Source: Propionivibrio dicarboxylicus (GTDB lineage Bacteria > Pseudomonadota > Gammaproteobacteria > Burkholderiales > Rhodocyclaceae). From it: a stretch of 64,000 bases of DNA. Location: contig CAMDMZ010000003.1 in the NCBI GenBank assembly GCA_945902805.1, positions 62,001 through 126,000 on the forward strand, read 5' to 3'. This document shows, in pieces, positions 38,260 through 45,109 of this stretch. The notes beneath the pieces were generated by a model, which had not been told where the DNA came from, did not search any database, and was given only the letters and a program-made list of their open reading frames with translations. How positions within the stretch are numbered: position 1 is the stretch's first letter; every line of letters begins with the position of its first letter. A program made the position numbers and the translations under genes.

Positions 38260-39975
38260 TCATCCGATCATCGCGGCGACGTCGAAAAGCGTGTGCTCCT
38301 TTGTTGCATGAAGGGCGAGCGCCGAAAGCGCCGCCATAATTCCATCGATCTTGAGTTCGCCCGTTCCCGATCCCGCGGCGTCGCGCTTGCTAAAGCGGCG
38401 ACCGTTCCCCGCATCCTCGACGAGCAGGTTCGCCACGTTGAACGCGAGGAGCGGCGACGGCACGCGACAGATGCGCCGGTCGGCGGCGTATGCCTCGAGA
38501 TCGGCGAGCGCCGCGGTGAGCGTCCATCCCTGTTTGACTTCGGCGAACTCCCCGGCGACCGCTTGCCGAAAGCTCGGCACGAATCCCGCCGAGCCGAAGG
38601 CGTCGCCGCCGAAAACGAGCGTCGCGAAGCCGTGACGGTTTCGCAGATCGTTCGCGTCTTGAAAGATGACGCCGGTCATCGCCACGGCGGTTTCATGTAT
38701 GACGAGCTCGCCTTCGGCGCGCGCCTTGTCGTAAACCGACTTGAGCGCCGCCCCCGCGCGGTCATAGCCGAGTTGCGTCAAATGCTGTTTGACCGAAAAG
38801 CAAATGCGCCCCGCGGCATCCTTCCAACAAAGGGCGACCGCGAACGGATCGGAAACGCCGCCCGGGTCGAACGCACAAACGAGGAATTGCACGTCGGAGG
38901 GCGGGAGCCTCGGGCAAGCCTCGAACTCGCCCCATCGCTCTTGAAACACGAGGTCGCCGACATTCTTGCGATCGGCGGGTTCGATGCCGAGACGTTGCGA
39001 CAGGAAAAGCGCGAGGGCGTGCGGATCGTCGCCGCGGATCGCTTCGCGGTATTCCCGCACCATTTCATCAGCGAGCATCGTGCCGACGTCGCCCGGGGTG
39101 CGCTTGAGGCTTGGCATTCCCCAAAACCAATTCGACGAATTGCTGAGGTCGATCTCGGGATATTGTTTGAGCGGCGGCTCGAATATGACCGGGAAAAACG
39201 ACGGGTCGTCGATCTCGCCGTCGCGCACCTTGCGCGCAAGCTCGAGGGTTTGGGTATAGATGCCGCTCGCCGTCGCCGGGGGCGCGGTTGTAATTGCGAT
39301 CTCGAGCGCCTCGACCCCGGCGTTCGCTTGTCCGCGGCGTAACTGGTCGATGACTTGGTTCGCCTGACGGCATTCGAGTGCCATCAGGTGCAGTTCGTCA
39401 TAAATGCAAAGCAACGGGCGCAAGCCGACTGCCTGTTCGAGCGAGGCGACGCGAACGGCGATATCGATGCCGCTCGCGACGTGCGTGATCGTGCGATTGA
39501 CCGCCTTCGAGCGGAATTGGTCGCGGATATGCGGGTCATTGAGAATCGCTTGCTCGACGTGACCGAAAACGATGTTCGAGGTCGCGATCGACGGGCTCAT
39601 GACGATAATCAAGCCGCGATAACCGACGCCCCGGGCGACGCAATCCATCAGGAAGCCGAGCGCGATCGCCGCGGTCATGGTCGATTTGCTCGAACCCTTG
39701 CCAACTTTGAGGAAGGCGCGCCGCACGCGGCGATTACCTTGCGCGTCGGTATTTCCGAACAGGTAGCGCAAATAATCGCGTTGCCACGGCAACATGACTT
39801 CATGAAGTCGCCGCCCCGCGAATTCGCCTTGCGTGAGGAGGAATTGCCCGACGACGCTCGCCATCAGTTCGCCGCGCCCCGCGGGATCGCTCGTCGCCGG
39901 GATTAGGTCGAGGGCGGTCGTCGCCTCGAACCATTGCGGATTGCGGGGAGTGTCGATCGGACGGGCGAACGTCAT
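38260..39975 (-). CDS. terL: Terminase large subunit
   Basis: 571 residues; start 39975 chosen because it overlaps terS as ATGA. ATPase: adenine/P-loop region LKVGKGSSKSTMTAA (about 89-103) and Walker B PLLCIYDELHLM (Asp193, Glu194). Nuclease: CAFDPGGVSDPFAVALCW (first acidic residue), VFGGDAFGS and KIDGIMAALSALALH. This is the HK97-type two-domain motor that cuts and packages DNA. All motifs are intact and no frameshift is present. Confidence 0.92.
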   Translation of the reverse strand: MTFARPIDTPRNPQWFEATTALDLIPATSDPAGRGELMASVVGQFLLTQGEFAGRRLHEVMLPWQRDYLRYLFGNTDAQGNRRVRRAFLKVGKGSSKSTMTAAIALGFLMDCVARGVGYRGLIIVMSPSIATSNIVFGHVEQAILNDPHIRDQFRSKAVNRTITHVASGIDIAVRVASLEQAVGLRPLLCIYDELHLMALECRQANQVIDQLRRGQANAGVEALEIAITTAPPATASGIYTQTLELARKVRDGEIDDPSFFPVIFEPPLKQYPEIDLSNSSNWFWGMPSLKRTPGDVGTMLADEMVREYREAIRGDDPHALALFLSQRLGIEPADRKNVGDLVFQERWGEFEACPRLPPSDVQFLVCAFDPGGVSDPFAVALCWKDAAGRICFSVKQHLTQLGYDRAGAALKSVYDKARAEGELVIHETAVAMTGVIFQDANDLRNRHGFATLVFGGDAFGSAGFVPSFRQAVAGEFAEVKQGWTLTAALADLEAYAADRRICRVPSPLLAFNVANLLVEDAGNGRRFSKRDAAGSGTGELKIDGIMAALSALALHATKEHTLFDVAAMIG

Positions 39976-40409
39976 GCCGACGCGCCTTTTAACGCCTGAT
40001 GCCACGGCGACGCCTCGACGGTTGCCTCATGGTCGCCGCTTGGCTTCGAGGCGGCGATCGAGTCGCGCGCGTGTTTGGTTATCCCGAGCGCCGAGGCTTG
40101 CGCGGCGACCAATCGAACCGCCTTCCCGAGCACGAGCGCCGCGGGAGCCTGTTCGCCGGTTGCGGTGAAAGCGCCGAATTCGTTGATTGCGCGCGCCGCT
40201 TCCCGGGCAAGATGCACCGCATGAAAATATGATTCGATCGTCGGGAGCAATTCGGGCTTATAGATGCCCGACTTTTGAAAGCCGCGGATCAATGTGTCGA
40301 ATTCAGGTTTCAAATTCGGATGAATCGACTCGGGCATTTTGACCGCCCGGGGTTTGATCGAGGTCGCCGCCAATGTGAGCGCGCCGCGCTCGCCTTTGAT
40401 CTTGGTCAT
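39972..40409 (-). CDS. terS: Terminase small subunit (P27-like)
   Basis: 145 residues. LLPTIESYFHAVHLAREAAR, then APAALVLGKAVRLVAAQASA and LGITKHARDSI fit the P27-type small terminase, which recognises the packaging site. It overlaps HNH and terL by 4 nt each. Confidence 0.8.
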   Translation of the reverse strand: MTKIKGERGALTLAATSIKPRAVKMPESIHPNLKPEFDTLIRGFQKSGIYKPELLPTIESYFHAVHLAREAARAINEFGAFTATGEQAPAALVLGKAVRLVAAQASALGITKHARDSIAASKPSGDHEATVEASPWHQALKGASA

Positions 40410-40885
40410 GATTGATCGCCTTTCGATTGATCTAGGTCAAAACGCGCCTTTAGACGCGCCGCCAATGCTTGAGCAGAGTCAAGGGGTATTAACGAATCCG
40501 GCTTCGGAATATGTTTCGAGCCCATAGGCGCGCTTGCGCCCGATCGACCCGGATTTGCCAAACGCCCCCCCTCCCCATCGCTCGACGCCACCCTTGCCCC
40601 AAGAAAACCCGAGCGATAACGTCGGGTATTCGATCCGTCGAGGCGCGCATCGACGAGGAGCGTCTTGCGCGAGTGGCACGAATGGCACATAGCCACCCAC
40701 CGGCTCGCATCCCAAAAGCGAGAAAGCCAATCGCCCGAATGACCGGCAGCATGATCGACGGTGTTCGCCGCCTTGCCACAATGCGCGCAATAGGGGTGAG
40801 CCTTGAGGAAGGCGCGACGCGCGAGCTTCCATCGCGGGGAGCGATACAGTTCGAGACGTTGCGCCTTTGGGCTCATCGGTTGCAT
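40406..40885 (-). CDS. HNH endonuclease
   Basis: 159 residues. LYRSPRWKLARRAFLKAHPY, CAHCGKAANTVDHAAGHSG and MCHSCHSRKT give the Cys4 zinc and His-Asn-His-like catalytic set of phage HNH enzymes encoded next to terminase, where they assist cos cleavage and packaging. The C-terminal third is Ser/Gly-rich and disordered. Confidence 0.88.
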   Translation of the reverse strand: MQPMSPKAQRLELYRSPRWKLARRAFLKAHPYCAHCGKAANTVDHAAGHSGDWLSRFWDASRWVAMCHSCHSRKTLLVDARLDGSNTRRYRSGFLGARVASSDGEGGRLANPGRSGASAPMGSKHIPKPDSLIPLDSAQALAARLKARFDLDQSKGDQS

Positions 40886-40934
40886 GATTGAATGATGAAA
40901 GGCGTTTCGCTATTTGGTGAAGGCGCTATTTCGC

Positions 40935-40991
40935 CAAATAGCGGTTTCGTCAAACAGGGTCGCCGAGGCAGTTTGAGCAGTAGGTCGCCGC
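40935..40991. repeat. 57-bp repeat unit C1
   Basis: caaatagcggtttcgtcaaa through gtaggtcgccgc; identical to 41437-41493 except one base. A partial copy (gaaacagggtcgccgagg ... cagtaggtcgccgg) is at 41011-41055. A ctatttgg/ccaaatag inverted repeat overlaps the start. Confidence 0.85.
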
Positions 40992-41081
40992 GAGTTTGTT
41001 ACGAGATCGTGAAACAGGGTCGCCGAGGCGGGGCGCTTTGCTCAGTAGGTCGCCGGTCGCCGGTCGTTTTCGAGCAAAGTT

Positions 41082-41250
41082 AATTGGTCATGCCTTAAGG
41101 GAGGATGACCGGATGACCAATACTTTTGACCCTCGAAAGCGGCGCGCAGGGAGAGAGATTGAAATCTCTCTCCCTGCGACGACTGCCGCTGTTCTCGTTT
41201 GGGTTGCGAAGCGAACCGGTCATCCGGTCATATCCGCACCATGACCAATT
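41082..41250. repeat. Nested-palindrome module A
   Basis: Outer inverted repeat atgaccggatgacc (41105-41118) / ggtcatccggtcat (41218-41231) surrounds a perfect 16-bp-arm hairpin cgcagggagagagatt (41145-41160) with a 2-nt centre. Extra aattggtcat / atgaccaatt words lie at 41082-41091 and 41241-41250. Confidence 0.8.
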
Positions 41251-41436
41251 CAAACCCGCACCAATTGGGCGTTTGCGGCGATTTGTTGCCGAACTGGTCA
41301 TGATTGACGCCATGCCCAGTTCGGCTTTGAGCGGCGACTTATTGCCCATCGGTAAAAACGAGCCATTTATCGTCGAACGGTTTGAAGTATTGGTCGCGGA
41401 GGCGATCGCGAATAATCGACCCGAGGCGATGCCCGT

Positions 41437-41493
41437 CAAATAGCGGTTTCGTCAAACAGGGTCGCCGAGGCGGTTTGAGCAGTAGGTCGCCGC
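41437..41493. repeat. 57-bp repeat unit C3
   Basis: Second full copy of the unit at 40935-40991, lying between modules A and B. Confidence 0.85.
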
Positions 41494-41510
41494 TCGTTTT
41501 TAGGGGGGGA

Positions 41511-41740
41511 GGAGATGGTGCATTCCCTAAGGAAAACGAGAAAATGCACCATCTCCTCAATCGACCATCGAGGGGGAGAGAAACAAAGTTTCTCTCTCCC
41601 CGACGATGGGGATTTCGCATTGCCGCGGTGAGATGGTGCATTGGTGCATTTTTAACGAATGCACCATCTTTTCCGCTCAACCATGCGGGTTTGCGAAGAT
41701 TTTGCCGAGATGGTGCATTATTTTGAAAATGCACCATCTC
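41511..41740. repeat. Nested-palindrome module B
   Basis: Three gagatggtgcatt / aatgcaccatctc pairs (41511-41524 with 41543-41556; 41630-41642 with 41658-41669; 41707-41719 with 41728-41740) and a long hairpin gggggagagaaac-aaa-gtttctctctcccc (41565-41609). Same plan as module A with different words. The last hairpin overlaps the end of the next gene. Confidence 0.8.
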
Positions 41741-42161
41741 GTTTCTTCGCGGCGACGGTCTTTGCTTTCGGGAGCGTGCCGTGCGGCGTGCCTCGCAATG
41801 TTTCGATCCGTGCCTTGTGTTCCTCCCACGCCTTTTGAAATTCTCCGCACATTTGCGCGAGGCTTACGCAAAAATATTCATTAACCCATGCTTTATCGCC
41901 GCTCAACATGAAATCAGGAATTGCGCCGTCGTTGATGAGGGCGCGCCAGCTTTCGCGATCGAGCCCGATAGCGACGTCCGATTCGTCGCCGAAGTTTTTA
42001 GAATTGGGGAGCGCGATGATCGCGCTCGATCCTTCGGCGATATCTTGCCTCCGCCAATTGTTGAGATGGTGCGCGAATCGATCTAGGGTGTAGGGGTCGT
42101 GATGCCATACGCCGAGGGTTGCGACTTGCGCGATTGATTGGGGAACACTTGTTTCTTTCAT
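41718..42161 (-). CDS. Hypothetical protein downstream of the primase-helicase
   Basis: 147 residues from ATG 42161, overlapping the preceding stop as ATGA. SSAIIALPNSKNFGDESDVA and a lysine-rich tail (KAKTVAAKKRDG). No family recognised. Its stop codon lies inside a palindrome of module B that could also end the transcript. Confidence 0.55.
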   Translation of the reverse strand: MKETSVPQSIAQVATLGVWHHDPYTLDRFAHHLNNWRRQDIAEGSSAIIALPNSKNFGDESDVAIGLDRESWRALINDGAIPDFMLSGDKAWVNEYFCVSLAQMCGEFQKAWEEHKARIETLRGTPHGTLPKAKTVAAKKRDGAFSK

Positions 42162-45109
42162 GATTGCGCCTCTTGTGAGTTGTGGAATTGATAAACCGCC
42201 CAATCGTTGCCGAGCGGGGTGCAGCGTTGCTCAATGAACCGTTTGCGGGTAAGGGTTGCGGTTTCGCGGTTTGCCCCGACGGTGACGCCCTTGGGCGTGC
42301 TCTTGAAACTCGCGATCGGGTATAGCGCAGCATCGGCATAATCCCCAAGATCGACGGCGACCTTCTTTGCGTCGCCTAGCTTGACCATCACGCCGAGCGC
42401 GTCCGGGTGTAGTTCGCGGAAATGTGCCTCATAAGCGGCGACGCCTTCCTCGATCTGCCGGTCGGCATTGCTCGCCTTGATGACCGCCGCCGCTTCCTCG
42501 CGATCTTCCGCGGTGAGGATTTCAGGCTCGACGACGATCGATCGTTGCTCAACAATGTCGCCGTGACGGTTCGGGCGGTTTTCGACGATCGTTGCGACGT
42601 TGCGAAATGCGATTTCCTGATAATCGCGGTCGTTGCGGATTTTCTCTGTTTGCATGATCCGCAAGTCGGGTAAATCCTTATCGACCCGGAAAAACGCCGT
42701 TCCGTTCGCGTCGCCTTCCATCGCTCCCGCACCGCGGAACGAAAAGTTGTCCCCGGTCGCCGCCGCCGCTTTGCTAACGTGACCGATAACCCAAACCGAG
42801 CAAAGGCGTTTTTCGTAAAGCTCAACCTTGAGCGCCGCCAAAACCCGCGATTGCTGCGCGTTGTCGTTTTCGCTTTCGATCTCGAACGAGGCGGCATGGG
42901 TGTCAAAAACGATCAGGGGCGGTTCGTTATGGGGCGGCAATGCCTCAATCAAGCGAACGACCTCGGCGACCAGTTGCGCGACCGGCAAACGGCGCGCCGG
43001 GGCGACCTTGATCGAGTCGTTCGCCGCTTTCGGATCGATGCCGCGGTGGATCAGTTGCGCCCGGATCGAGCGGCGAATTTGCCCTTCTGCTTCGGTGACG
43101 TAAATCACGGGGCGAGGGTAACGGGTGTGAATCCTCCCGTCGTTAAAAGTTGCCAATCCCGCAACGCATAAAACGAGCGGGGCGAGGTTCGTCGATTTGC
43201 CGATACCGTGCCGACCGGCGACCGCCCAAACGCCCTCGTCGATAAATCCTTCGATGACCCAATCCGCCGCGGGAGTCTCATCGAATGCGTTTTCGATAAA
43301 TGTCATTCGCGGGGCGGCGACCATTTGTCGATCGCCCCGCGACTTTGGGTCGAATACCTCGCCGGTCGCGTTGTCGATGACGACGCCGCCCTCGAATCGT
43401 TCGCCGCGCGCCCGATAGATCGCCTCAAGGTCGAACCCTGCGAACGACGTTCCGGGCATCGTCGGCGGCGGCACGTCGAAACCCTTTTCCTTGAGCCATT
43501 GCCAAACGGAAAGCGAACGAAACTCGGCGCATGATCCATGATGGCAACGAAACTTCCAATCGCCGGTCGCCTCGATGAATATTCCCGCGCCGTCGTCGTC
43601 GATCTGGTCGGTATGCGCGAGATAGTTCGGGCATTGCACCTCGACCCATCCCGACGCGCGCCGCTTTCGCAACGTGCCGAGCTCATCGAACGCCCGGGCG
43701 ACAGGATGCGCCACGGCGTCGCCGCCGACGAGCTCGCCGCGGAGGTCGATCGCCTTCGCCGCTTCCTCGAGATTTTCGATCCCGAGCCATGCGGCGAGCT
43801 CGTCGGGTGAATATTTGTTATCCGGTTTCCAATATTCGAGCCGCACCGGAAAACCCTCGTCGCCGAAGGCTTCCAAATGCTTCGCCTTGACGTTTGCGCC
43901 AAACGGCAAGCGGAAAACTCTATTCAGTCCGCCCGATCCGGGCTCGTTGAATCCCTGTTCGATCGACGCGTCGATAATCGCTTGCGCTTGCGCCGATTCG
44001 GTCAAGGGTTCGGCGAGACGGTAGAAAAACTGCCGGTTGCCCGGCGACGACTCGAGGATCATTGTCGGTTCGCCGAAACCGCGTTCCCGCGGATCGCCGA
44101 CCTTCGTTCCGACGTCATCGAACAGGAAGCCATAAGTCGCCGTCACGTTGTAGCTCGAGCGGTGATATACGCCATCGGCGTCGGGCGCATGGGTCGAGAT
44201 CGAGGCGTAAGTCGCGACGCCACGGCAATCGCCCTCGACCGCCTTCGCGTTGTAGCGCATCGCGCCGCCGCCCCATTGATCTTGCACGCGGGAGCCGACG
44301 ACGTAAGCCTCGGGCAAAGCGTCGCCGAAGATAACCTCGAGCGCGTCACGATTGCAGGAAGGGGGTTTACCGGCGTTTACAGCCTCGCCACGCGCTTTTT
44401 TCGGGGCGGGTGAGGGTTCGGCATCCTCCGACGCCTTTTTCGCCGTTGTAGCCCTCTGGATTTCATGATAGCCGCCATCAATCGATGCGCCCGAAATAAT
44501 AGGCGTCGCCGTCTTGTCGAGAATGGTGCGGATTTCGTCAAGGTAGCGATCGACGTCGAGATCGTCAGGAATGCCCGTCGAGATATCGACGATCGGCTTG
44601 CACCCTTTGTGCACTCGTTTCGCCGGGGCTTTTCCCGTCGGCGGGATCGTGATTTCGGGCGCGGCGGCGTCGGTCGAGTAATAGACGCGCATTACGTTGC
44701 CCATATCGACGCCGCCGACAAGGTGCGTCCCGTTCGTTGTCGCCACGGTACAAAACGCCCCCATGTCGCCGCGCGCGATCGCGTCGGCGACCGTTTGTTC
44801 GATCGGCGTTCCCGCCCGATCAGATTCGAGGATCGCTTGCGGCACGATGAGGCGGTTCGGGTTCGATTCGAGGTTGCGCTCCGGATTGAGCGAGCCTTTT
44901 CCCTTGACCTTGCCGTTCGCGAGAATCGCCTGATACGTGTTGACGTTGAGTCGCCGGTAATGCTCGACCTTTGTCGTCTCGAATTCGAGCCCGAAATCAT
45001 CTTCGATCGATTTGATCGCGGCGGCGACGCGCTCCTCGTCTCCCGGTGCAATGGCGATTAGCATGCCGTCGGTATTCATTGAAGCGATGAATGTCTGTTC
45101 GTGAGTCAT
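42158..45109 (-). CDS. Family-B DNA polymerase C-part (motif C + thumb) fused to primase-helicase
   Basis: 983 residues; start ATG 45109 behind AAGGGG, overlapping the previous stop as ATGA. Residues 6-200 are the end of a phage-type PolB: motif C FIASMNTDGMLIAI (catalytic Asp14), RRLNVNTYQAILANGKVKGK, GTPIEQTVADAI and NVMRVYYSTD ... DDLDVDRYLDEIRTIL. After a Lys/Pro-rich linker (about 220-250) come an archaeo-eukaryotic-type primase (FLFDDVG at 329-334, MILESSPGNRQFFYRL, GLNRVFRLPFGANVK), a zinc-binding stretch (C493...H499, C522-HHGS-C527), and a RecA-like ATPase (Walker A GRHGIGKST 632-640, Walker B PPLIVFDTHA, VIGHVSK). The rest of the polymerase is in the preceding gene. Domain calls rest on motifs, not on a search. 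Confidence 0.85.
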   Translation of the reverse strand: MTHEQTFIASMNTDGMLIAIAPGDEERVAAAIKSIEDDFGLEFETTKVEHYRRLNVNTYQAILANGKVKGKGSLNPERNLESNPNRLIVPQAILESDRAGTPIEQTVADAIARGDMGAFCTVATTNGTHLVGGVDMGNVMRVYYSTDAAAPEITIPPTGKAPAKRVHKGCKPIVDISTGIPDDLDVDRYLDEIRTILDKTATPIISGASIDGGYHEIQRATTAKKASEDAEPSPAPKKARGEAVNAGKPPSCNRDALEVIFGDALPEAYVVGSRVQDQWGGGAMRYNAKAVEGDCRGVATYASISTHAPDADGVYHRSSYNVTATYGFLFDDVGTKVGDPRERGFGEPTMILESSPGNRQFFYRLAEPLTESAQAQAIIDASIEQGFNEPGSGGLNRVFRLPFGANVKAKHLEAFGDEGFPVRLEYWKPDNKYSPDELAAWLGIENLEEAAKAIDLRGELVGGDAVAHPVARAFDELGTLRKRRASGWVEVQCPNYLAHTDQIDDDGAGIFIEATGDWKFRCHHGSCAEFRSLSVWQWLKEKGFDVPPPTMPGTSFAGFDLEAIYRARGERFEGGVVIDNATGEVFDPKSRGDRQMVAAPRMTFIENAFDETPAADWVIEGFIDEGVWAVAGRHGIGKSTNLAPLVLCVAGLATFNDGRIHTRYPRPVIYVTEAEGQIRRSIRAQLIHRGIDPKAANDSIKVAPARRLPVAQLVAEVVRLIEALPPHNEPPLIVFDTHAASFEIESENDNAQQSRVLAALKVELYEKRLCSVWVIGHVSKAAAATGDNFSFRGAGAMEGDANGTAFFRVDKDLPDLRIMQTEKIRNDRDYQEIAFRNVATIVENRPNRHGDIVEQRSIVVEPEILTAEDREEAAAVIKASNADRQIEEGVAAYEAHFRELHPDALGVMVKLGDAKKVAVDLGDYADAALYPIASFKSTPKGVTVGANRETATLTRKRFIEQRCTPLGNDWAVYQFHNSQEAQS

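Larger units (their letters stand above)
40886..41717. other. Non-coding structured region (candidate origin or packaging site)
   Basis: 832 bp without a credible gene. It is filled by a repeated 57-bp unit and two nested-palindrome modules, annotated separately. It lies between the terminase/HNH genes and the replication genes, the usual position for cos, an origin or a control region. Confidence 0.65.

Noticed and set aside
41095-41737. Protein genes in the gap at 40.9-41.7 kb
   Set aside because: Open frames on both strands are low-complexity readings of the palindromes, lack ribosome sites and have no family pattern.
41511-41740. CRISPR array
   Set aside because: The repeated words are short inverted pairs at uneven spacing, without uniform repeats and spacers and without cas genes (the Cas4-like nuclease is the phage DUF2800 type).
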